From NCBI GenBank assembly GCA_963837945.1, contig CAWIQD010000016.1, positions 310,001-374,000 on the forward strand: a DNA stretch of 64,000 nt, given 5' to 3'. The stretch is from CAVUBL01 sp963837945. GTDB lineage: Bacteria > Acidobacteriota > Thermoanaerobaculia > Multivoradales > DATKCC01. Shown piece after piece: positions 35,462-43,605 of the stretch. The notes under the pieces were generated by a model, which saw only the letters and a list, made by a program, of their open reading frames with translations, was not told the DNA's origin and made no database searches. The translations under genes were made by a program, and so were the position numbers. Every line of letters begins with the position of its first letter. The first letter of the stretch is position 1.

Positions 35462-36805
35462 CCCGTCCTCCGCGCCCTCCGGCACCGCAACTACCGGCTC
35501 TTCTTCGGCGGCCAGAGCGTGTCGCTCGTGGGCAGCTGGATCACCCGCGTCGCGACGGCATGGCTCGTCTACCGGCTCACCGGCTCGGCGCTGCTGCTCG
35601 GCGTGGTCGGCTTCTCGAGCCAGATCCCCATGCTGATCCTGGCCCCCTTCGCCGGCGTGCTGGTCGACCGCTGGGACCGGCAGCGCATCCTGGTCCTCAC
35701 CCAGGTCTTGTCGCTCGCCCAGTCCGCGGCGCTCGCGGTGCTCACCCTGGGCGGCTGGATCACGGTCGCCGAGGTCATCGTCCTCCAGCTCGTTCAGGGA
35801 GTGATCAACTCGTTCGACATGCCGGCGCGCCAGGCGTTCGTGGTGCAGATGGTCGAGGATCGCGCCGACCTGCCGAACGCGATCGCGCTCAACTCCTCGA
35901 TGGTCAACGCCTCGCGGGTCCTCGGCCCGTCGGTCGGCGGCCTGCTGATCGCGGCCGTGGGCGAGGGGTGGTGCTTCGCGCTCGATTCCGTCTCCTACCT
36001 CGCGGTGATCGGTTCGCTCGTGGCGATGCGGGTCGCCGCGAGCCCTCGGGCCCGCACCGAGACCCGCGTGCTCGAGGAGCTCGGGGCCGGCCTGCGCTAC
36101 GTCGCGGGCTTCGCCCCGGTCCGCGCCCTGCTCCTGCTGGTGGCGCTCGTCGCCACCCTGGCGATGCCCTACGGCACACTCATGCCGGTCATCGCCAAGG
36201 AGGTGCTCCACGGCGGCCCCCACACCCTCGGCATCCTGATGACGGCGGCGGGCCTCGGCGCCCTCGCCGGCACGCTCTACCTCGCGTCGCGGCGCACCAT
36301 CCTCGGCCTGGGCAAGGTGATCGTCGTCGCCTCGGCCGTCATGGGCCTCGCCCTGATCGCCTTCTCGTTCTCGCACGCGCTCTGGATCTCGCTCCTGCTG
36401 CTGCCGTTCGTGGGCGGCGGGATGATGGTCGAGACCGCGTCGACCAACACCATCCTGCAGACGGTGGTCGACGAGCGGCTGCGCGGCCGGGTGATGGCCT
36501 TCTACGCCACCGCGATCCTCGGCACCCTGCCGATCGGGAGCCTCCTCGCCGGGGCGCTCGCGAGCCGCATCGGGGCGCAGCCGACGATCCGGGTCGGCGG
36601 TTTCGCCTGCCTGGTCGGGGCCGCGTGGTTCGCCTCGCGGCGTCCGGCACTGGCGCGCCTGATCCGTCCGGTCTACATGGAGCGCGGCATCCTGCCGTGG
36701 GAAGAGGCGGCGTACCAGGAGGTGGTGGCGACCGGCCTGCCCGGGGCCGAACGCTCGGACCCGGCGCCCGAGGGGCGACGGGACCCCGATTCCCGAGACG
36801 GCTAG
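35444..36805 (+). CDS. MFS transporter (EntS/MFS_3-like drug or siderophore exporter type)
   Basis: 453 residues from ATG 35444. Twelve membrane segments are recognisable. LRHRNYRLFFGGQSVSLVGSWI is the conserved opening of the MFS_3 branch, followed by LVDRWDRQRIL (the A-motif loop between helices 2 and 3). DMPARQAFVVQMVEDRADLPNAIALNSSMVNASRVLGPSVGG is the family's most conserved block. The tail is cytoplasmic and acidic. It ends in CTAG, where its TAG overlaps the stop of the convergent amidohydrolase gene. Substrate is unknown; members export enterobactin, macrolides or other hydrophobic compounds. Confidence 0.9.
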   Translation: MDLRSHPVLRALRHRNYRLFFGGQSVSLVGSWITRVATAWLVYRLTGSALLLGVVGFSSQIPMLILAPFAGVLVDRWDRQRILVLTQVLSLAQSAALAVLTLGGWITVAEVIVLQLVQGVINSFDMPARQAFVVQMVEDRADLPNAIALNSSMVNASRVLGPSVGGLLIAAVGEGWCFALDSVSYLAVIGSLVAMRVAASPRARTETRVLEELGAGLRYVAGFAPVRALLLLVALVATLAMPYGTLMPVIAKEVLHGGPHTLGILMTAAGLGALAGTLYLASRRTILGLGKVIVVASAVMGLALIAFSFSHALWISLLLLPFVGGGMMVETASTNTILQTVVDERLRGRVMAFYATAILGTLPIGSLLAGALASRIGAQPTIRVGGFACLVGAAWFASRRPALARLIRPVYMERGILPWEEAAYQEVVATGLPGAERSDPAPEGRRDPDSRDG

Positions 36806-38157
36806 TGGTCCGGCGGCGGGCGGCCGTCCGGCTCACTGCCCGTGATCCGACCGTCCTTCATCACCCAGGCGACCCGGCGCAGGTTCGCGAGGTCGGCCGT
36901 CGGGTCGGCGTCGAGGACCACGAGGTCGGCCCGCAGGCCCGGGAGCAGGGCGCCGCGGTCGGCCGCCCGGCCCACGGTCATGGCGCCGACCCGGGTCGCC
37001 GCCCGGATCGCTTCGAGGGGCGTGAAGCCACAGTGGTCGACGAGGAGCTCCATCTCGGACTCGACCTCGGGGGCGGCGGTGAGGTCGACGCCTTCTTTGC
37101 CCGCGGGAAGCCCCGGGCTGTCGCTGCCGGCGTCGATCAGCACGCCCTTCTCGTGGGCGAGGCGGGTGGCGGCGTAGGTCCACTCGGAGATTCCCGGCCC
37201 GACCCGGGACGGCGCCTCCTTCGCCTCTTGGACGAAGGGGAAGACCGTGGCGTCGAGGATCGTGCCGCGCTCGCGCATGGCGTCGAAGAGGGCCACGATC
37301 CGCGGGTCGTCCGGGCGCACGTGGGCGAAGTCGCCGTGAGCCCGCATCCGGTAGTCCCACGGCACTCGCGGGGCCGCCTCCCAGACCAGGTAGGGGGTGT
37401 GAGAGATCGTGTCCGCGCCGGCGTCGACGGCGTCGCTCGGCGTGGCGGGGAAGATCGTCGCGTGCGTCCAGACCAGGAGCCCCTGGCGGTGGGCCTCCGC
37501 GCTCAGGCTCTCCACCAGGCTCGCCGGCAGGTCGGCGTAGAGCTTGATGCCGGCCGCGCCCGTGCCCCGGGCCTGGGCTATGGTCAGCGGCACGTCGCTC
37601 CGGGCGGTCACCGCCAGCATGTACGGCGCCTCGCCGAGCACCAGCCCTTCCGAGGCTCCCTGGGCGCGGAAGTCGTCGGCGAAGAACGAGGGACCGGAGA
37701 GGAGCGCGGCGTAGAAGACGTCCGGTCCGGGGATCGCGCCCGAGGCGGTCTCCCGCGCCAGGTAGGCGACCAGGCGGTCGTCGCCCGCCATGTCCCGCAC
37801 CGTCGTGACGCCGGCCCGGAGCAGGGCGCCGAGGAGCTCGCGGTAACCCTCGACGCCGTCCGCCGCGCCGGTCAGGTGGACGTGGGCGTCGATCAACCCC
37901 GGGATCACGAACTTGCCGGACAGGTCCTCGACCGCTGCGCCCTCGGGGATCTCGCGCTGCCCGTCGGGGAAGACGGCCGAGATCCGGCCGCCCTCGACGA
38001 TCAGAGTGGTCGCCGGCTGCGGCGCCGAGCCGGTGCCGTCGATCACCGTGGCGTGGACCAGCACCGTCGCCGCCGGCTCGTCGGCCGCCCGGGCGGCCGG
38101 CGCGAGGCAGACTCCGAGCGCCAGCGCCAGCCAGACTGTACGAAGGATGGGTCTCAC
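36802..38157 (-). CDS. secreted amidohydrolase family protein
   Basis: 451 residues from GTG 38157 with GGGGAGG five bases upstream. The signal peptide is RTVWLALALGVCLAPAARA. The metallo-dependent hydrolase fold is shown by the strand GKFVIPGLIDAHVHLTG (metal HxH), the Lys of AAGIKLYADL (possible carboxylated lysine), WTHATIF (metal His), DTISHTPYL and the late Asp of IDAGSDSPGLP. Members hydrolyse imides, amides or prolidase-type substrates. The neighbour MFS gene converges and overlaps by four bases, so the two are not co-transcribed. It is probably periplasmic; the substrate cannot be told. Confidence 0.88.
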   Translation of the reverse strand: MRPILRTVWLALALGVCLAPAARAADEPAATVLVHATVIDGTGSAPQPATTLIVEGGRISAVFPDGQREIPEGAAVEDLSGKFVIPGLIDAHVHLTGAADGVEGYRELLGALLRAGVTTVRDMAGDDRLVAYLARETASGAIPGPDVFYAALLSGPSFFADDFRAQGASEGLVLGEAPYMLAVTARSDVPLTIAQARGTGAAGIKLYADLPASLVESLSAEAHRQGLLVWTHATIFPATPSDAVDAGADTISHTPYLVWEAAPRVPWDYRMRAHGDFAHVRPDDPRIVALFDAMRERGTILDATVFPFVQEAKEAPSRVGPGISEWTYAATRLAHEKGVLIDAGSDSPGLPAGKEGVDLTAAPEVESEMELLVDHCGFTPLEAIRAATRVGAMTVGRAADRGALLPGLRADLVVLDADPTADLANLRRVAWVMKDGRITGSEPDGRPPPDH

Positions 38158-38404
38158 GTGCGCCTCCCCGGCGGAGCTCCTGAAGACCGCTTCATGATGC
38201 CGGTTCGAATCACGGCAAGTCCAGCGGGGTTCTTTTCCACTTTGTCTGGATGGCCGGCGCCATGGCCCGACCTCTCGAGGCCTGAGCTCGTCTCGCGGTC
38301 GAATGGAAAGGCGGATCGTATCACCATGAAAGGCAAGGCGGCGGGCGTATCCGGAGGGTTGCCTCGTCGTCGCCGTGCCGATCGGCCCGGGAGCCGGCCC
38401 GGAC

Positions 38405-38440
38405 AAAAAAAAGACGCCCGCCATCGAAACCGGCGGGCGT
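38405..38440 (-). terminator. intrinsic terminator for the PRC-barrel gene
   Basis: On the minus strand a 9-base perfect stem (38440-38432 with 38422-38414) encloses a nine-base loop and is followed by C-T8. It lies 42 bases past the stop of the PRC-barrel gene (stop at 38482) and fits a Rho-independent terminator for it. Confidence 0.9.
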
Positions 38441-38481
38441 TCGCTCACCAGCCGCGAGGGCCGGTGGGTCTCACGATCGGG

Positions 38482-38877
38482 TTACCGATCGGTGGTGCGG
38501 GCGGGAGTCGCCTCCCAGTACGGCGTCACACCATAGAAGGTGTGGATCTCGGTGCCCCACTGACGGTCGGCGCTCTTCGGCCACTCGTTCTTGTTGAAGC
38601 CCGGCGCGGTCTTCAGCTTGTCCTTGGGGACGTTCAGCACGAACTCCTTGCGTTCGGCCTTCAGCTCGAGAGAGCGGAACGGAACGGCGAACAGCTTGTC
38701 GCCCATGCCGAGGAAGCCGCCGAAGGACAGTACGGCATAGCCGACGTGCCCGGTCTGCGGGTCGATCATGAGCTCTTTGATCTCGCCGAGGTGCTCGCCC
38801 TGCGGGTTGACGACTTTGTCACCCATCAGGGTGCTTGCGGACAGAACGTTCATGCGGGTAGCGGTAGCGGTAGTCAT
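38482..38877 (-). CDS. PRC-barrel domain protein
   Basis: 131 residues. The first 80 form the PRC-barrel: LSASTLMGDKVVNPQGEHLG, EIKELMIDPQTGHVGYAVLSFG, and the GDKLFAVPFRSLEL strand. The C-terminal 45 residues are charged and contain GFNKNEWPKSADRQWGTEIH. PRC-barrel proteins bind RNA or partners and occur as stress-response or photosynthetic proteins. Family is certain, function not. GGAAGGA lies ten bases before the ATG. It has its own strong promoter at 39045-39073 and its own intrinsic terminator, so it is a single-gene transcript with a leader of about 160 bases. Confidence 0.92.
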   Translation of the reverse strand: MTTATATRMNVLSASTLMGDKVVNPQGEHLGEIKELMIDPQTGHVGYAVLSFGGFLGMGDKLFAVPFRSLELKAERKEFVLNVPKDKLKTAPGFNKNEWPKSADRQWGTEIHTFYGVTPYWEATPARTTDR

Positions 38878-38947
38878 CGTAAATCATTCCTTCCCGTAAA
38901 AAACTGTTTTGTGGCTTCCGAACGATGATGCTACTGGGTCGTTGGGT

Positions 38948-38967
38948 TCGATTTCTAGCGAAATCGA
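38948..38967 (-). other. perfect hairpin in the long leader of the PRC-barrel transcript
   Basis: TCGATTTC-tagc-GAAATCGA is an 8-base perfect stem with a four-base loop, 71 bases upstream of the PRC-barrel ATG on the transcript. The leader is AT-rich compared with the genome. The hairpin may stabilise or control the message; no known riboswitch pattern was recognised. Confidence 0.5.
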
Positions 38968-39044
38968 GAGTCTATGTCGGAAGGGGTCTCGGCGCCCGGC
39001 TTCGGAGCCCGACGTCTTGGGTCTCTCGCCGATCCAGCAAAGTC

Positions 39045-39073
39045 ATAGTAATGTTTTTTTTCGGGTTTGTCAA
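39045..39073 (-). promoter_or_regulatory. sigma-70-type promoter for the PRC-barrel gene
   Basis: On the minus strand it reads TTGACA (39073-39068), 17-base spacer, TACTAT (39050-39045). The -35 is perfect and the -10 differs by one base from consensus. Start site predicted near 39038. The spacer includes an A8 run. This is the strongest sigma-70 match in the window. Confidence 0.8.
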
Positions 39074-39195
39074 GGGGGGGGTGACGGCGCGCGGATCCGG
39101 TCGGCCGCCGGGCTGCCGGTCACGGCGGGGGAGCCCCCCGGCTCCGCCGGGCCTCGGCGACGCTTCTCGAAGAGCCCGCGGGTGAGCTGTGGGGG

Positions 39196-39201
39196 CTAGA
39201 A
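39196..39201 (+). promoter_or_regulatory. -10 box upstream of the histidine kinase gene
   Basis: TAGAAT at 39196-39201 gives a start near 39208 and a 35-base leader to the ATG at 39243. The same TAGAAT sequence precedes other genes in this window (for example 55489 and 58617). No clear -35 is seen. Confidence 0.4.
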
Positions 39202-39242
39202 TCGGAGCCGCGCCACGGCGCGGAGCCGTGGCCCCACCTCCC

Positions 39243-40628
39243 ATGAGCCCGCTTCGGTCCCAGCCGGCCCTGCTCCAGCCCTTCCGGCCGCTCCTCGCCG
39301 TGACGCGATCCGAGTCGATCCGGCGCCAGGAATCGGGCCTGATCCTGCTCAACCTGACCGTGCTCGCCGGCCTCGCGGGCCTCCACGTCCTCTTCTCCGG
39401 CGCCCTCGGCTTACCCTCGCGGTTGTTCTTCGCGATCGTGTTCGGGCGCTTCGCCATGCAGGTCCTCGAGCTGCTCGGCTTGCAGCTCCTGCCGGAGGAG
39501 CTCTTCGACCGCCTGCTGCCGGCCTACGCCCACGCGGCGATCTGGCTCAACGTCGGCTTCGCCTTCCTGATCGCCTGGCTCGCCCACTTCGAGAACAGCC
39601 ATTACGTGGCGCTCATGGTGATCCCGGTGATCGCCGCCGCCTTCCGGTACCGTTGGCGGGGGATCGCGCTCGTCGTCTCCGCGGCCGTCGCCCTCACCTT
39701 CCTCCAGATCTGGCTCTACTTCCAGGGCCGGGGTGTGGTTCATCTGTCCGAGTACTTCGAGGCCACCAACGTGATGTTGATCTACGTGGTGGTGGCGGTG
39801 ATCGTGTCGTTCCTGGCGCGCCAGGTGCGGAGCGAGCAGGCCGCCCTCGAGCACAACCTGGCGGAGCTCGAGCGCACCCGCGACCGGCTGGTGGAGGAGG
39901 AGAAGCTCGCCGCCGTCGGCCGGCTGGCGAGCTCGGTCGCCCACGAGATCCGCAACCCGGTGAGCCTGATCGTGAGCTCTCTCGCGATGGCCCGCGAAGG
40001 CCGCGGCGGGCTCTCGGCCGACGAGCTCGAGGGAATCGTCTCGGCGGAGGCCGCCCGGCTCGAGAAGCTCACCTCCGACTTCCTGCTCTCCGCCCGGCAG
40101 CGGCCGCCGGAACGACGTCCGACGCTGCTCGCGGATGCCCTCGAGTACGTCGCCAGCCTGGCCGCGGGTCATGCCGCCGAGGCCGGGGTGACGCTGGCCG
40201 TTCGCTGTCCCGAGGAGCTCACGGCCGAGATCGACGCCTTCCAGATCCACCAGGCGCTGCTCAACCTGGTGCTCAATGCCGTCGACGCCGCGGGCCGTGG
40301 CGGCGCGGTCACCGTCGCCGCGACGCCTCTGGGGATCGGGATCGGGGAGCCGGACGGGGGAGGAGGGGTCCGCCTGGCGGTCGAGGACGACGGTCCCGCG
40401 ATCCAGGACCATGTCGTCGAGCGGATCTTCGAGCCGTTCTTCACGACCAAGGACACGGGGACGGGTCTCGGGCTGACCATCGCCCGCAACGTCGCCCGCA
40501 GCCACGGGGGCGACCTGCGGCTCGACGCCAACCGGGCCGGCTGCGTGCGGATGGTGATCGATCTGCCCGGCTGCCGGCTCGACCCCGCGGGCCAACGCGC
40601 CCTCGCCACCCCGTCGCCGGCGCCATGA
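39243..40628 (+). CDS. sensor histidine kinase, membrane-bound
   Basis: 461 residues from ATG 39243, chosen because a TAGAAT box sits 42 bases upstream; a GTG 18 codons earlier lies before that box. Residues 40-210 hold about six membrane segments (LLNLTVLAGLAGLHVLF to VVVAVIVSFLA). A coiled coil follows, then the H-box SSVAHEIRNPVSLIVS with the phospho-His, N-box LNLVLNAVDAA, G1 EDDGPAI, F-box FEPFFTTKDTG and G2 GTGLGLTIAR. No periplasmic sensor domain is present, so the signal is probably sensed in or at the membrane. Its response regulator follows 13 bases downstream. By context the pair controls the rubrerythrin gene. Confidence 0.93.
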   Translation: MSPLRSQPALLQPFRPLLAVTRSESIRRQESGLILLNLTVLAGLAGLHVLFSGALGLPSRLFFAIVFGRFAMQVLELLGLQLLPEELFDRLLPAYAHAAIWLNVGFAFLIAWLAHFENSHYVALMVIPVIAAAFRYRWRGIALVVSAAVALTFLQIWLYFQGRGVVHLSEYFEATNVMLIYVVVAVIVSFLARQVRSEQAALEHNLAELERTRDRLVEEEKLAAVGRLASSVAHEIRNPVSLIVSSLAMAREGRGGLSADELEGIVSAEAARLEKLTSDFLLSARQRPPERRPTLLADALEYVASLAAGHAAEAGVTLAVRCPEELTAEIDAFQIHQALLNLVLNAVDAAGRGGAVTVAATPLGIGIGEPDGGGGVRLAVEDDGPAIQDHVVERIFEPFFTTKDTGTGLGLTIARNVARSHGGDLRLDANRAGCVRMVIDLPGCRLDPAGQRALATPSPAP

Positions 40629-40641
40629 GGTCGCCTCTGCC

Positions 40642-42030
40642 ATGGCTCGCCTGCTGATCGTCGACGACGAGGCGCCCATGCGCCGCGTGCTCTCCTCGCT
40701 CCTCGCGGACGAGGGCCATGAGGTGGTGGCCGCGGGCGGCGTCGCCGAGGCCCGGCGCGCCCTCGCGGCGGGCCTCTTCGACCTCGTGATCACCGACCAG
40801 AAGATGCCCGACGGGGAAGGGCTCGAGCTGCTCGACCAGGTGCGCGAGATCGACCCGGCCTTGCCGGTGGTCGTGCTCACGGCGTTCGCCACGGTCGAGC
40901 TGGCGGTCGAGGCCATGCGCCGCGGCGCCTTCGACTTCATCACCAAGCCCTTCGTGCCGACCCAGGTGAAGTCGGTGGTCGCCCGGGCGACCGAGCGGGT
41001 GGAGCTGCTGCGCGAGAACGCGCGGCTGCGCCGCGAGGTGCGCAACCAGGCCGGGAGCGAGATGGTCGGCTCGAGCGCCGCCCTCGCCCGGGTCCGGGAC
41101 CTGATCGCCCGGGTCGGGCCGACCCACGCCACGGTGCTGGTGACCGGGGAGACCGGCACCGGCAAGGAGCTCGTGGCCCGCGCCCTCCACGCAGCGAGCC
41201 CGCGCCGCGAGCACCCGTTCGTCGCGGTCAACTGCGCCGCCTTCGCAGAGACCCTGCTCGACAGCGAGCTCTTCGGCCATGAGAAGGGGGCGTTCACGGG
41301 GGCCGACCGCTCGCGCGTGGGGGTGTTCGAGGCCGCCCACCGCGGGACCCTCTTGCTCGACGAGGCGGGCGAGATGTCGCTCGCGCTCCAGGCGAAGCTC
41401 CTGCGGGTGCTGGTGGACGGCGCCCTGGTGCGAGTCGGCTCCGCCGGGCCGCGGCAGGTCGACGTGCGGATCGTGGTGGCGACCCACCGGGATCTCGAGC
41501 AACGGGTGCGCGACGGCGCCTTCCGCGAGGACCTCTACTATCGGTTGGCGGTGGTGCCGATCCACGTGCCGCCGCTCCGCGAGCGCCCGGAGGACGTGCC
41601 GCCGCTCGTCGAGCACTTCCTGCGCCAGGTGGCGACCGAGCTCAAGGTGCGACCGCGGACGATGACGCCGGAGGCCCTCTGGCGCCTGGCCCGGTATCCC
41701 CTTCCCGGCAACGCCCGGGAGCTTCGCAACCTGGTCGAGCGAGCGACCATCCTCGCTCGAGGTCCGGTGATCGGTGTGGAGGACCTGCCGCCCCTCGGGC
41801 CGCAGCCGGCCGACGACGGCGGCTCGGCGGAGGCCGAACCGGTCGAGCGGCTCCTCGCCGCCCTGGACGGGCCGGTCGACCTGCGCGGACTGCTCGACCG
41901 GATCGAGCGGCGTCTCATCGAGAAGGTGCTCGCCGAGACCGGCGGCGTCCAGGCCGAGGCGGCGCGGCGGCTCGGCATCTCCCGCAGTGACATGTCCTAC
42001 AAGGTGCGCCGGCTGGGCATCGGCGTCTGA
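40642..42030 (+). CDS. sigma-54-dependent response regulator (NtrC family)
   Basis: 462 residues. The receiver domain (1-125) has acidic residues VDDE, phospho-acceptor Asp in DLVITDQKMPDG, and the Lys of ITKPF. The AAA+ domain (about 135-370) has Walker A GETGTGKE, the sigma-54-contact GAFTGAD, Walker B GTLLLDEAGEMS and RREH/RERPEDVPPL. The C-terminal Fis helix-turn-helix reads VQAEAARRLGISRSDMSYKVRRLG. An inverted repeat TCGAACGC-N12-GCGTTCGA begins five bases after the stop and lies about 100 bases before a sigma-54 promoter, the usual place for the enhancer of such a regulator. Confidence 0.95.
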   Translation: MARLLIVDDEAPMRRVLSSLLADEGHEVVAAGGVAEARRALAAGLFDLVITDQKMPDGEGLELLDQVREIDPALPVVVLTAFATVELAVEAMRRGAFDFITKPFVPTQVKSVVARATERVELLRENARLRREVRNQAGSEMVGSSAALARVRDLIARVGPTHATVLVTGETGTGKELVARALHAASPRREHPFVAVNCAAFAETLLDSELFGHEKGAFTGADRSRVGVFEAAHRGTLLLDEAGEMSLALQAKLLRVLVDGALVRVGSAGPRQVDVRIVVATHRDLEQRVRDGAFREDLYYRLAVVPIHVPPLRERPEDVPPLVEHFLRQVATELKVRPRTMTPEALWRLARYPLPGNARELRNLVERATILARGPVIGVEDLPPLGPQPADDGGSAEAEPVERLLAALDGPVDLRGLLDRIERRLIEKVLAETGGVQAEAARRLGISRSDMSYKVRRLGIGV

Positions 42031-42034
42031 ATCC

Positions 42035-42062
42035 TCGAACGCCCCTCCCGGGAAGCGTTCGA
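42035..42062. promoter_or_regulatory. candidate enhancer (inverted repeat) for the NtrC-type regulator
   Basis: TCGAACGC (42035-42042) and its exact reverse complement GCGTTCGA (42055-42062) flank 12 bases. The centre is about 100 bases before the -24 element of the rubrerythrin promoter, or near -124 from the predicted start, typical for a bacterial enhancer. It could also form a weak hairpin past the regulator stop. Confidence 0.6.
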
Positions 42063-42146
42063 ACATTTTGACGCCGCCCTCGGGAGAGAGCTCCCCATTC
42101 GGCTGGTAAGTCCATTCCCTGCACCATTTAGGAGATATCCCGGCGG

Positions 42147-42162
42147 TGGCACCCCGCTTGCG
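42147..42162 (+). promoter_or_regulatory. sigma-54 promoter of the exported rubrerythrin gene
   Basis: TGGCACCCCGCTTGCG matches the consensus TGGCAC-N5-TTGC exactly, with 10 bases between GG and GC. Predicted start is near 42173, leaving a leader of about 67 bases to ATG 42240 that carries GGAGG at 42226. The activator gene lies immediately upstream. Confidence 0.8.
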
Positions 42163-42239
42163 CTAGCACTTCGTCGAGAGCCGGCACCTCGCCGGCCGAT
42201 CGAAGACTCACCAACCGCACGCATCCGGAGGTAGATCTG

Positions 42240-42875
42240 ATGACCACGTCCTGGAAGTCCCTGGTTTCTCTGGCCACGGTGGTTGCCCTGGTCCTGCTCG
42301 CCGTGCCGACCGGCGCGTTCGCCGCCAAGCCGCCGGCCGGAAAGAGCCTCGACAACCTGATGGCCGCCTTCAATGGCGAATCGAACGCCCACGCGCGGTA
42401 TCTCGCGTTCGCCGAGAAGGCCGACGAGGAGGGCTACGGCAAGGCCGCCAGCCTGTTCCGCGCCGCTGCCCGGGCCGAAGAGATCCACGCCGCCAACCAT
42501 GCCAAGGTGATCGTGGCCATGGGCGGTACCGCGAAGGCGACGCTCGAGACGCCCGAGGTGAAGGCCACCGCGGAGAACCTGCGAGCCGCCATCGCCGGCG
42601 AGTCCTATGAGCGCGACACCATGTACCCGGAGTTCCTCGCCACGGCGCGCGCCGAGCGCAACGCCGACGCCGTCCAGACCTTCAACTACGCCAAGACCGC
42701 CGAGGCCGAGCACGCCAAGCTGTACCAGAAGGCCCTCGACAACCTGGACGAGATGAAGGGCGACGGGGTCACCTACTACGTCTGCTCCGTCTGCGGCTAC
42801 ACCACGACCGACCTCGACTTCTCCAAGTGCCTCTCCTGCTTCAGCCCGAAGGAGAAGTACGTCGCCGTCGCCTGA
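42240..42875 (+). CDS. rubrerythrin-like protein with a signal peptide
   Basis: 211 residues. Residues 1-28 are a Sec signal (WKSLVSLATVVALVLLAVPTGAFA), unusual because most rubrerythrins are cytoplasmic. The di-iron four-helix bundle is complete: Glu in FNGESNAHARYL, E-x-x-H in ARAEEIHAAN, Glu in IAGESYERDTMY and E-x-x-H in TAEAEHAKLY. The C-terminal rubredoxin-type zinc/iron knuckle has CSVCG and a second pair CLSC (CLSCFSPKEKYV). Rubrerythrins reduce hydrogen peroxide. With an enhancer and sigma-54 promoter upstream, it is probably induced by the adjacent two-component system. DUF2231 follows 102 bases on. Confidence 0.93.
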   Translation: MTTSWKSLVSLATVVALVLLAVPTGAFAAKPPAGKSLDNLMAAFNGESNAHARYLAFAEKADEEGYGKAASLFRAAARAEEIHAANHAKVIVAMGGTAKATLETPEVKATAENLRAAIAGESYERDTMYPEFLATARAERNADAVQTFNYAKTAEAEHAKLYQKALDNLDEMKGDGVTYYVCSVCGYTTTDLDFSKCLSCFSPKEKYVAVA

Positions 42876-42977
42876 GCCGACGCTCGGTAGCACCGGTGGC
42901 TGCCGGCCTCCGTCTTCCCGCCCCGGTGGGGCCGCGGGGGCCGGCGGCGCCGCACTCCGTCAGAAAGGAGACACTCG

Positions 42978-43526
42978 ATGATCGACCTGCCGCCCGTCCC
43001 GTCGTGGGATGCCCTCCACCCCCTCGTCGTCCACTTCCCCGTCGCCCTCTTGCTCGTGGCGCCGCTCCTCGTCCTGCTCGGGCTGATCCTCGAGCCGAAG
43101 CGCGGCCGTGGCCTGCTCGCCTCCGCGCTCGTCCTGATGGTCCTGGGGACGGTCGCCGCCTGGGTCGCCGTGGGCACCGGCGAGGCCGCGGGCCGCCTGG
43201 CCGAGAGGACGCCGGCCGTCAACGCCATTCTCGAGCATCACGAGGAGCTCGCCGAAAGCGTCCGCCTGGTGTTCACGACCTTGACGGTGGTCTTCGCTGC
43301 CGTGCTGTTCCTGCCGGGCTTGCTGCGGCGCCCACTGGGCCGGGCGGCGACCAGCTCGATTCTGGTGGTCTTTCTCGCCTTCTACGCCGTCGGCGCCCTC
43401 CTGCTCGCCAACACCGCCCACAACGGCGGTCGTCTGGTGCACGAGCAGGGGGTCCACGCGCTCATGGCGCCCTCCCCACCTTCCTTGGAGACCGCCCGGC
43501 TGAACCGCCCGGACAGCGACGACTGA
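42978..43526 (+). CDS. DUF2231 membrane protein
   Basis: 182 residues with about four membrane segments. The DUF2231 opening is clear: LHPLVVHFPVALLLVAPLLVLLG (His and Pro-x-x-x-His-Phe-Pro), followed by LMVLGTVAAWVAVGTGEAAG and the His-rich loop ILEHHEELAES. The HFP motif and later His residues could bind haem or a metal; that is inference. AAAGGAG precedes the ATG by nine bases. Genes of this family often stand next to rubrerythrin, ferritin or cytochrome genes, in keeping with the neighbour upstream. Confidence 0.88.
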   Translation: MIDLPPVPSWDALHPLVVHFPVALLLVAPLLVLLGLILEPKRGRGLLASALVLMVLGTVAAWVAVGTGEAAGRLAERTPAVNAILEHHEELAESVRLVFTTLTVVFAAVLFLPGLLRRPLGRAATSSILVVFLAFYAVGALLLANTAHNGGRLVHEQGVHALMAPSPPSLETARLNRPDSDD

Positions 43527-43556
43527 GCCACGCGCCGGCGAGACGCGCAACGTGAG

Positions 43557-43604
43557 GGTTGCATGTCGGGCGACGCTCTCGTACGATGCAACCGGGAGGT
43601 TGCA
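43557..43604 (+). promoter_or_regulatory. promoter and repeated-motif operator of the SRPBCC/ArsR operon
   Basis: The -35 TTGCAT (43559-43564), 17-base spacer and -10 TACGAT (43582-43587) form a sigma-70-like promoter. The two boxes sit in an exact inverted repeat, GGTTGCAT (43557-43564) and ATGCAACC (43586-43593). A third copy GGTTGCA (43598-43604) touches the ATG. This is the arrangement expected for autoregulation by the ArsR-type repressor encoded in the operon. Confidence 0.6.
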
Positions 43605-43605
43605 A

